Part shown: in pieces, positions 8,329 through 15,658 of the stretch
How positions within the stretch are numbered: position 1 is the first letter of the stretch
Layout: each line of letters opens with the position of its first letter
Source of the DNA: Streptomyces sp. PH10-H1
Lineage (GTDB): Bacteria > Actinomycetota > Actinomycetes > Streptomycetales > Streptomycetaceae
Direction of reading: 5' to 3'
Assembly: GCF_030063355.1 (NCBI RefSeq)
Contig: NZ_JASISZ010000009.1
Coordinates: 51,206 to 115,205, forward strand
DNA length: 64,000 nt
Notes under the pieces: generated by a model
Databases searched by the model: none
What the model was told of the DNA's origin: nothing
The model's input: only the letters and a program-made list of their open reading frames with translations
Position numbers and translations under genes: made by a program

Positions 8329-10074
8329 TCAACGGCTGCGGCCGCGCAACACCGTTGCGAGGTGCGCGCAGAGAAGTACGGCCAGCGACAACACGAAGGC
8401 GCAGCCGACCGGTTGCACGGCCACCGCGGCGACACCGGCGGCGGTGCTGCCGGCACCCCCCGGCCAGCCTCCGACGACGCTGCCCAGGGCTCCGGCCGCG
8501 TCGATCAGCCGCCCGCCCTCGCGGCTGTGCACGAACATCCCGACGGCCGGGGCCACGAGCAGCGGGATGGTCAGGACCGCCGCCATTCCCAGCGCGGTGG
8601 TACGGAAGACTCCGGCGGCCAGCAGCCCGGCCCAGGCGCAGCCGACGGCGAGTCCCGCCCAGCCGGCCGCCTGCGCGGGCCGGTCGGTGGGCAGCGGCAC
8701 CTGGCCCGGATCGAGGACCACGCGGAGCACGGCGGTATCGAACACCGCGGCGGCGGCCGCAAGCAGCAGGGCGATCACGCCGCTCACCACGAGTTTGGCG
8801 GCGAGCAGGCGCAGCCGCCTGGGCACCGGCACCTGGGCGGGCGCCAGCGCCGGATACCGGAACTCCTGCCCGTAGGCGAGTGCGCCCAGCAGACCCGCGC
8901 CCATCGCGGCCGGAGGCAGCGGCAGCCGGTCCACCCAGCCGGACATCATCGACAGGGCCGACGATTCCCCGGTACGTGCGAGAACCAGCGCGCCGGCCAC
9001 CGAGGCGAGGAGCGAGACGGCCGCGATCCACCACGGCGTCCGGACGCCGCCGAGCCGGTGCAGTTCGTACCGCAGCGCCTGGGCGGGGGTGGCCGGCTGG
9101 ACGGCTCGCCGGGCCCGCGCGGGGGACCGGGGTGCGGGGGGAGCGGCGGAAGCAGCTGCCGGTGCGGTGGGCGCGGCGGCGGGCTCGCGCCCGTCGGCGC
9201 GGCACAGCGGGGCGACCGGACCGAGGTCGGCGACCTCGTCCGCCAGCCGGTGCAGCAGGATTCCGTTCCGGTAGGCGATCTCCCCGATGTGCGCGGAGGT
9301 GGTGCCGTAGATGACCAGACGGCTGCCGGCGGCCTCGGCGATCTCGGTCCCGCCCTCGGTCAGGACGCCGGCGAGCCGCTGGGCGTGCGGGGAATGGACG
9401 GCCACGTGCGGGCGCAGCCGGGTGCGGGTGAACTCCTCGGCGGACTGGTCCGCCACCAGCCGGCCGCCGTCGATGGTGACCACCCGGTCGGCCGTCCTGG
9501 CCATCGCCTTGGCATCGCGTCCGGTGACCAGCACGGCCCCGCCGTCCGCCGCGTAGGCGCGCAACAGCGCGTGCACCCAGGCGGCTTCCCGGGGGGACAG
9601 GCCGAACGACGGCTCGTCGAGGAAGAGGGTCCGCGGGTCGGCGAGGAGGGCCGCCCCGATGCCGAGCCGTCGGTACATGCCCAGCGAGTACGTGCTCAGG
9701 CGCTGGTCGGCGAGGCCGGTGAGGCCGACCACGTCGAGCACCTCGTCGGCGCGCGCCGCGGGCACGCCGAGCGCGGCGGTGAGCATGCGCAGATGGCTCC
9801 GCGCGGCACGGCCGGGATGTCCTGGCACATCGCCGAGGAGGACACCGACCTCGCGGGAGGGGTACGGGACGCGGTGCAGGGGAGAACCGTCGAAGAGGGT
9901 GACCCCGCGGCCCGCCTCGAGTTCGAGCATCAGGCGAAGGGTGGTCGATTTGCCCGCGCCCGGCGCTCCGAGCAGGCCGGTGACCTGCCCGGGACGGACC
10001 TCGAAGGTGAGGTCGTCGACCGCGGGCGGACCGTTACGGCGGGGCATGCTGGTCAATCCGATGGCCTGGATCAC
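8329..10074 (-). CDS. ABC transporter, ATPase and permease fused in one chain
   Basis: A 581-residue protein. Residues 1 to about 220 form an ABC ATPase with Walker A GAPGAGKST, signature STYSLGMYRRLGIG and Walker B TLFLDEP. A charged linker with an Ala/Pro-rich stretch (about 285-325) follows, then a C-terminal half with six or so hydrophobic segments forming an ABC-2-like permease. The signature motif is SLGMY instead of LSGGQ, as in many drug or antibiotic export ATPases of Streptomyces. The gene lies upstream of whiH on the same strand, but a gap of about 165 bases argues for a separate whiH promoter. The substrate is unknown. Confidence 0.82.
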   Translation of the reverse strand: MIQAIGLTSMPRRNGPPAVDDLTFEVRPGQVTGLLGAPGAGKSTTLRLMLELEAGRGVTLFDGSPLHRVPYPSREVGVLLGDVPGHPGRAARSHLRMLTAALGVPAARADEVLDVVGLTGLADQRLSTYSLGMYRRLGIGAALLADPRTLFLDEPSFGLSPREAAWVHALLRAYAADGGAVLVTGRDAKAMARTADRVVTIDGGRLVADQSAEEFTRTRLRPHVAVHSPHAQRLAGVLTEGGTEIAEAAGSRLVIYGTTSAHIGEIAYRNGILLHRLADEVADLGPVAPLCRADGREPAAAPTAPAAASAAPPAPRSPARARRAVQPATPAQALRYELHRLGGVRTPWWIAAVSLLASVAGALVLARTGESSALSMMSGWVDRLPLPPAAMGAGLLGALAYGQEFRYPALAPAQVPVPRRLRLLAAKLVVSGVIALLLAAAAAVFDTAVLRVVLDPGQVPLPTDRPAQAAGWAGLAVGCAWAGLLAAGVFRTTALGMAAVLTIPLLVAPAVGMFVHSREGGRLIDAAGALGSVVGGWPGGAGSTAAGVAAVAVQPVGCAFVLSLAVLLCAHLATVLRGRSR

Positions 10075-10096
10075 CCCTGCACCATAACGCTATAAA

Positions 10097-10831
10097 TCAG
10101 ACCTCTGGTCGCAACATGGGCGGATTGAGAAGAGCAGCTCCTCCGGCCTGGAACAACTGGGCGGGGCGGCCGCCCTGACGGGTCGTCGTACCACCGGTCG
10201 GCACGAGGAAGCCGACGGTGCCCGTTACCTTGCGGTGGAAGTTGCGGGGATCGAGAGCCACGCCCCACACCGCCTCGTACACCCGCCGCAGCTCACCGAC
10301 GGTGAACTCGGGCGGGCAGAACGCGGTGGCCAGCGAGGAGTACTCGATCTTCGACCTGGCGCGCTCGACGCCGTCGGCCAGGATCCGCGCGTGGTCGAAG
10401 GCCAGCGGAGCGGCCTCGCCCGCCATGTCCAGGCCGTCCTGTTCCAGCAGCGAACCGACCGGGGCCCAGCGGGCGCTGCGCGCGTCGCCGCCTGCCCGGG
10501 GCGCGGGCAGGTCGGGTGCCAGGACGAGATGAGCGACGCTGACCACCCGCATCCGGGGATCCCGGTGGGGATCGCCGTAGGTGGCCAGCTGTTCCAGATG
10601 GGCCCCGCTCTGGGCGCGCAGGCCGGTCTCCTCCGCGAGTTCGCGAGCCGCGGCCTGAGACAGGTCCTCGTCGGCGCGGACGAACCCGCCGGGCAGCGCC
10701 CACCGCCCCTGATAGGGGGGTTCACCGCGGCGGACCGCCAAGGCGCACAAGGCGTGATGGCGCACCGTGAGCACGACCAGGTCGACGGTGACGGCAAACG
10801 GCGGGAAGGCCGACGGGTCGTAGGGCGACAT
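10097..10831 (-). CDS. NUDIX hydrolase domain with C-terminal winged helix (NrtR-like)
   Basis: A 244-residue protein starting at the ATG that gives MSPYDPSAFPPFAVTVD. The NUDIX box is intact: GGFVRADEDLSQAAARELAE followed by ETGL fits the G-x5-E-x7-RE-U-x-EE-x-G-U rule. Residues from about 160 (FCPPEFTVGELRRVYEAVWG) to the end look like the winged-helix DNA-binding domain of NrtR, with FHRKVTGTVGFL in the recognition region. NrtR proteins repress NAD biosynthesis or sugar genes in response to ADP-ribose, and most have lost hydrolase activity. An intact NUDIX box here leaves hydrolysis possible. No NAD gene is adjacent, so the target is unknown. Confidence 0.8.
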   Translation of the reverse strand: MSPYDPSAFPPFAVTVDLVVLTVRHHALCALAVRRGEPPYQGRWALPGGFVRADEDLSQAAARELAEETGLRAQSGAHLEQLATYGDPHRDPRMRVVSVAHLVLAPDLPAPRAGGDARSARWAPVGSLLEQDGLDMAGEAAPLAFDHARILADGVERARSKIEYSSLATAFCPPEFTVGELRRVYEAVWGVALDPRNFHRKVTGTVGFLVPTGGTTTRQGGRPAQLFQAGGAALLNPPMLRPEV

Positions 10832-10949
10832 GGCGCGATCATAGTCGTCTGCCTGACGATAAACAGCAGGTTGGCTCCCCTGCTCGTGCCGTTGTTCACC
10901 CCGTCGCCCGTACGCCGTCACGCCGCCCGCGCGTCGGTCACGCCGTCGG

Positions 10950-12968
10950 TCACGCCCCGAGCTGGAGGGCCGGTGCGGCTTCCTCGACCATGGCCATGCC
11001 GAGCCTGCTGACCCGCACCGCGAACGGCTGCTCGTCCACCCGCAGGCCCGAGAAGCGCACCGCGCCGAGCGGAGCGCTGCTCATGGGACGTACCGCCACG
11101 ACACCTCCGGGCGCGTCGGGGCGTACCCCCGCGAGTGCCGCCAGCAGATGGACGGCGCCCGCGGCGGCGACGGCGGCCGGGCGGCAGGCGGTGGGGTGGG
11201 GCAGCGGCGCCCGGTCGGCGGCACGCTGTTCGCCCGCGTACATCTCGGGGAGCTGCCGTCCGAAGGTCCCGGCCGCGTCGATGACGCCGCGCAGCAGCGC
11301 GGCCGCCTCCTTCTCGTATCCGGCGGCGGCCAGACCCGACACGGCGAGCGCGGTCTCGTGCACCCGCACCGCGCCGCCGCGGTGGCCGAACGGATTGTGC
11401 CCGGGCGCCCTGGCCGACAGCGTCCGCAGGCCCCAGCCGGAGTCGAGGTCGGGTGCCCCGAGGAGCCGGGCGAGTTGCTCGGTGCGGACCTTGTCGAGCA
11501 GACCGGGGGCCAGGGCGCCGCCGCCGAGCAGCCCCGTGTCGAGGAGGTGCGCCGCGGCCGAGCCGAGGTGGGTCAGCTGCCTGGTGCCGTCCGGGGTGAG
11601 CGCGGCGGCGGGCCATCCGCCGCCGCGGTCGTCGACCCAGAAGTCCTCCCGGAACCGGCCCCGCAGGCGGGCGGCGTGCTCGCGCCAGGCGGCGGCTCCG
11701 GGACGGCCGAAGGCGTCCAGAAGGTCGGCGCCGTGCAGCGCCGCCCGATGGGCATGCGCCTGCACCTCGCAGCGGAGCGGGCCGCCGGGGGCGGGATCCG
11801 GCACATAGCCCGCCGCGTCCGTGACGGTGCGCAGCCAGCCGAGGCAGCGCTCCGCCGCGGGCAGCAACAGCTCGGCCTCGCGCTGCGGCAGCCCCCAGCG
11901 CCGGGCCTCGGCCAGGACGGTCACGAACAGGAGCGTGGCTTCGACGCCGGAGCAGCTGGGAGGCAGCTGGGGCCCGGCGTGCCGGAGCACGCCAGGGATC
12001 CTGCCGCTGTCCGGGTCCTGGAGACGCGCGAGGGTGCGCAGGGTGCCGGCGGCGAGCCGGGTGCCGAGCGGCAGCAGTATCCGGGCGGCCCACAGGGCCT
12101 CGGCGGGTGCCAGTCCCATCCGCCAGGGGGCTCCCGCCGCCACATGCACATCGACGGTCCGCGCCGGGTCACGCAGCAGCAGTGCCCGCAGCCCGTCCAG
12201 GCTGCCCCGCAGCAGGACATCGCCCCTGGCGTCGTCGCAGGACAGCTCCGCCGCGGACCAGGGCGTGGGCGCCCGGTCGGCGCGCACGGGCGCTGACGTG
12301 GCGGCCCCGTTCGCCGTGGATTCCCGCGACACCCTCAGCTCGAACGTCCTGCTGGCTCCGGGGGGCACGGAGAGATCCCAGCGCAGCAGTCCCGCCGAAG
12401 CCAGCACGCTGGCGGGAGCCGGGTGCGCGGTGACCCTGACCCCGACCCCCGCGTGCGACCAGCGCAGCCCCGAACCACAGACACTGGCGGGCAGATCTGG
12501 TCCCGCCCGTCCTGCGGCGACCGCGCCGAGTTCCGCGAGATCGGTGCTCAGCGCGACTTCGAGAGGAATCCGGAGCGCGATCGGCCCGGTGTTGAGCACG
12601 GTGATGCGCTCGGAACCGTCGGCGTCCCGCAGCCGCTCCACCATGACCGCCGGATCGGGGCCGGCATCGGCCGGGCTCCGCGCCACCGCCACGAACCGCG
12701 CCCGGCCAGCACTCAGCAGCGTGCCCTGTACGGGAACCGGCTCGGCTCCGGCGAGCCGCAGTTCGCAGCGGGCCAGCACCCGCCGCCCCTCCTGGTAGAA
12801 ACCCTCGAGACCCTGCCCGCGCATCTGGCCGTGCTCTGCGGAGACGGCGAGCGAGGGAGCCGCGACACAGATCACCGAGGCGTGCACGGGCTGCGGGCCG
12901 GAAGCGGTCCGCGGCAGAGCGGTCGAAGACAGGCCGGTCAGGGGCGGGGCGGTCGGGGGCGGGTTCAC
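10950..12968 (-). CDS. Glycogen debranching N-terminal domain protein (amylo-alpha-1,6-glucosidase-like)
   Basis: A 672-residue cytoplasmic protein. The first 230 residues form the beta-rich N-terminal debranching domain, with FYQEGRRVLARCELRL and GSERITVLNTG. Residues 280-640 form a predicted (alpha/alpha)6 barrel with DPDSGRIPGVLRHAGPQLPP, DAAGYVPDPAPGG and GHNPFGHRGGAVRVHETALA. The family includes GDE-type glycosidases acting on alpha-glucans or related oligosaccharides. The substrate cannot be assigned. The conserved acidic catalytic residues cannot be verified without alignment. It is divergent from the downstream peptidase gene. Confidence 0.8.
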   Translation of the reverse strand: MNPPPTAPPLTGLSSTALPRTASGPQPVHASVICVAAPSLAVSAEHGQMRGQGLEGFYQEGRRVLARCELRLAGAEPVPVQGTLLSAGRARFVAVARSPADAGPDPAVMVERLRDADGSERITVLNTGPIALRIPLEVALSTDLAELGAVAAGRAGPDLPASVCGSGLRWSHAGVGVRVTAHPAPASVLASAGLLRWDLSVPPGASRTFELRVSRESTANGAATSAPVRADRAPTPWSAAELSCDDARGDVLLRGSLDGLRALLLRDPARTVDVHVAAGAPWRMGLAPAEALWAARILLPLGTRLAAGTLRTLARLQDPDSGRIPGVLRHAGPQLPPSCSGVEATLLFVTVLAEARRWGLPQREAELLLPAAERCLGWLRTVTDAAGYVPDPAPGGPLRCEVQAHAHRAALHGADLLDAFGRPGAAAWREHAARLRGRFREDFWVDDRGGGWPAAALTPDGTRQLTHLGSAAAHLLDTGLLGGGALAPGLLDKVRTEQLARLLGAPDLDSGWGLRTLSARAPGHNPFGHRGGAVRVHETALAVSGLAAAGYEKEAAALLRGVIDAAGTFGRQLPEMYAGEQRAADRAPLPHPTACRPAAVAAAGAVHLLAALAGVRPDAPGGVVAVRPMSSAPLGAVRFSGLRVDEQPFAVRVSRLGMAMVEEAAPALQLGA

Positions 12969-13073
12969 ATCCCGGTGAACGGCCGTGTGGGCACGCGGGT
13001 CACGGCCCGTCTACCGTTCCTGGACAGGGATCGCATCCCCAGGTATCAGCCCGCACCACCGGAAAGAGACGCC

Positions 13074-14384
13074 ATGGCCGTGTACCGCCAACCCGGCACC
13101 GTACTGACCGACCACACCTTCGACGTACCGCTCGACCACGCGGCCCCCGGCGGGGAGCGGATCCAGGTGTACGCCCGCGAGGTGGTGGCCGCGAGCCGGG
13201 AGCGTGAGCCGCTGCCATGGCTGCTGTTCCTGCAGGGCGGACCCGGCGGCCGCTCGCCACGCCCGCTCGGCCGGGACACCTGGCTGACACGGGCTCTGGA
13301 CGACTACCGGGTACTGCTCCTCGACCAGCGCGGCACCGGCCGGTCCACTCCCGCCAACCGGCAGACCGTGCCCGCGCGTGGCGACGGCGCCGCGCAGGCG
13401 GAGTATCTCGCGCGCTTCCGGGCCGACTCGATCGTCCGGGACTGCGAACTGATCCGTCGTGAACTGCTCGGCGGGGACGGCCAGTGGAGCCTGCTGGGGC
13501 AGAGCTTCGGCGGCTTCTGCGCCCTGACCTACCTGTCGCTGGCTCCCGGGGGTGTGCGGGAGGCGTTCATCACCGGCGGGCTGCCGGGGCTGCGCAGCGA
13601 AGTCGGCGACGTATACCGGTCGGCGTTCCCCCGGGTGGAGCGCAAGAACACCGCGCACTACGCGCGCTATCCCGAGGATGCCGACACCGCGCGGGCCGTC
13701 GCCCGTCACCTGCGCGACCATGAGGTGACACTGCCGGACGGCGGCCTGTTCACCGCGGAGGCATTCCAGGCGCTGGGCATCCTGCTCGGCACGGGCACCG
13801 GGTCCCACACCCTGCACTATCTGCTGGAGGACGCCTTCATCCCCGGCCCCGCCGGCCCGGCACTCTCGGACAGCTTCCTCGCCGAGGCGCACAGCAACCT
13901 CTCGTTCGCGGCCAATCCGCTGTACGCCGTGCTCCACGAGTCGATCTACGGACAGCGCTCGGTGTCCCCGGGGTGCACCGGCTGGGCGGCGCAGGCCACG
14001 CACCTGGAGTTCCCGCAGTTCGACGTGGACAAGGCGCTGGCGGGCCACGGGCCGGTGCTGTTCACCGGAGAGATGATCTACCCCTGGATGTTCGCCGGCG
14101 ACCCCGCGCTCATCCCCCTCCAGGAGGCGGCGCGGCATCTGGCGCTGCGCGAGGACTGGCCGGACCTCTATGACGCGGCTCAACTGGCCCGCAATGAAGT
14201 GCCGGTGGCGGCGGCCGTCTACCACGACGACATGTACGTCGACACCGCGGATTCGCTGGCCACGGCACGCTCGGTGCGGGGGCTGCGCACCTGGGTCACC
14301 GACGAGTACGAGCACGACGGTCTCCGGGTGAGCGGCGGCCGGGTCCTCGACCGGCTGATCCGACTGGTCCGCGGCGAGCTTTAG
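13074..14384 (+). CDS. Proline iminopeptidase-like alpha/beta hydrolase
   Basis: A 436-residue S33-type hydrolase starting at the ATG that gives MAVYRQPGTVLTDH, with GGAAAGAGA-like spacing upstream. Motifs include the oxyanion segment FLQGGPGG, DQRGTGRST and the nucleophile elbow LLGQSFGGF, in which Ser is followed by Phe-Gly-Gly as in prolyl aminopeptidases. The C-terminal catalytic His is likely in DEYEHDGLRVSG. No signal peptide is visible, so it acts in the cytoplasm, releasing N-terminal residues such as proline. Its 3' end overlaps the convergent DUF4192 gene by 89 bases. Confidence 0.87.
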   Translation: MAVYRQPGTVLTDHTFDVPLDHAAPGGERIQVYAREVVAASREREPLPWLLFLQGGPGGRSPRPLGRDTWLTRALDDYRVLLLDQRGTGRSTPANRQTVPARGDGAAQAEYLARFRADSIVRDCELIRRELLGGDGQWSLLGQSFGGFCALTYLSLAPGGVREAFITGGLPGLRSEVGDVYRSAFPRVERKNTAHYARYPEDADTARAVARHLRDHEVTLPDGGLFTAEAFQALGILLGTGTGSHTLHYLLEDAFIPGPAGPALSDSFLAEAHSNLSFAANPLYAVLHESIYGQRSVSPGCTGWAAQATHLEFPQFDVDKALAGHGPVLFTGEMIYPWMFAGDPALIPLQEAARHLALREDWPDLYDAAQLARNEVPVAAAVYHDDMYVDTADSLATARSVRGLRTWVTDEYEHDGLRVSGGRVLDRLIRLVRGEL

Positions 14385-15525
14385 ACGCCTCGATCACGCG
14401 CTGCCGCCGCTCCTGGCGCAGGCACCGGCGCAGCGGCTCGGGGTCCAGCCCCTCGTTCACCGAATGATGGAGCAGCCGGGCGAAGGTGTATCCGGGGTCG
14501 AGATCGAGCGCGCGGCCGAGCGCGACGCGCGCCTCCGGCTCGTCCCCCGACGCCCAGGCGACCCAGCCGGCCAGCGTCAGCGGAGCGGCGGCGTGGTCCT
14601 CGTACGGTCCGACGCAGCGCCGGGCCAGGGCCCGCCACAGACGCAGGGCGGGATCGGTGTGCGGAGGCTCCATCCACTCCGCTGCCCGGTCCCGCGCGGT
14701 GCGGTCCTGCAGGCCCAGGATGATCTCGGCGGCCTCCTCGTCGCCGAGCAGCGCGTCATCGCGCTTGTCGCTGCGCGTCGCGTCCCCGTCCGCCGGTGTG
14801 GCCCGGAAGCGTTCGAGTGCCGCGCCGACGAGGGTCAGGGTCCGGTGCCGGACGGCCTCGCAGTCGCCCACGTCAAGGATCCGCGGCACGAGTTCGGCGC
14901 AGGCCATGTCGATAGCGCGCGCCTGCGCGGAGGTCCGCTCCGAGGGCGGCGGGACGAGCCGGGCTTCCATCTCCCGCAGCGAACCGCGTACATGGATCCC
15001 GGCGTACGCGGCGGCCGCGGCCATCACGGAGTCCCCCGAGGTCGTGATGGTGAATCCGTCGACCGGACAGCATCCGGTGCCGGGACAGCAGTACGACCAC
15101 CAGCGGCCCGCTGAGACGCACAGCGCCTCGACCACCGGCACGTCCAGGGCGCCGCAGGCCGTGCGCAGCCGCTGGGCCAGCGGCCGCAGGCGCTCCATGG
15201 CCTGGGACGGCCGCTCGCCCTCGGCCGGGTCTTGGCACAGGAACAGCACGATCGAGCCGGCCCGGTCGCCGCGCTGCTCGCTGCCCCGCACCAGGCAGTC
15301 CGCGAGCTGAGAGGCGACCTCGGGCCATTCCTCGGGATCCTCGGGGATCCCGAGGCGCAGCCGGCCACCGAACCGGCCGTGGTCGCCGTGCAGGGCGACC
15401 ATGACGATGGAGTCACTCGGATGGAAGCCCATGAGGTATGGCAGGGCGTCCGCCAGGTCGGCCGGGCTGCGCAGGGTGACCTTGGGATCGTTGTCGGAGC
15501 GGGGCGATTCGCTGTGCTGTGTCAT
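14296..15525 (-). CDS. DUF4192 domain protein
   Basis: A 409-residue soluble protein starting MTQHSESPRSDNDPKVTLRS. The DUF4192 signature is LADALPYLMGFHPSDSIVMV. A cysteine-bearing segment SYCCPGTGCCPVDG (five Cys within 14 residues) is typical of the family and may bind a metal. The C-terminal region has a TPR-like helix pair: DPALRLWRALARRCVG, then GDEPEARVALGRALDLDPGY. The function is unknown. The start lies opposite recQ across an inverted repeat carrying DnaA boxes. The 3' end runs 89 bases into the convergent peptidase gene. Confidence 0.83.
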   Translation of the reverse strand: MTQHSESPRSDNDPKVTLRSPADLADALPYLMGFHPSDSIVMVALHGDHGRFGGRLRLGIPEDPEEWPEVASQLADCLVRGSEQRGDRAGSIVLFLCQDPAEGERPSQAMERLRPLAQRLRTACGALDVPVVEALCVSAGRWWSYCCPGTGCCPVDGFTITTSGDSVMAAAAAYAGIHVRGSLREMEARLVPPPSERTSAQARAIDMACAELVPRILDVGDCEAVRHRTLTLVGAALERFRATPADGDATRSDKRDDALLGDEEAAEIILGLQDRTARDRAAEWMEPPHTDPALRLWRALARRCVGPYEDHAAAPLTLAGWVAWASGDEPEARVALGRALDLDPGYTFARLLHHSVNEGLDPEPLRRCLRQERRQRVIEASKARRGPVGSAGRGPGRRSPGDRRARTRR

Positions 15526-15573
15526 AGCCCGACGGTCCCGCAGGCCGACGATCTCCGCCAGGCCCCCCCGAAA

Positions 15574-15610
15574 ACCTGTGGATAACTTTCGGCCCGAGTT
15601 ATCCACAGGT
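15574..15610. promoter_or_regulatory. Perfect 14-base inverted repeat containing two consensus DnaA boxes
   Basis: ACCTGTGGATAACT and AGTTATCCACAGGT are exact reverse complements separated by nine bases. Each arm contains TTATCCACA, the canonical DnaA box, in opposite orientations (15577-15585 and 15599-15607). The repeat sits in the 133-base divergent gap between the DUF4192 gene and recQ. Streptomyces DnaA favours TTGTCCACA, but TTATCCACA also fits the family. A DnaA role is inferred. Confidence 0.6.
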
Positions 15611-15658
15611 CCGGGGCACGGTTCGCTTGTTGTCGGGGGCATCGGGTTGCATGGGGGC

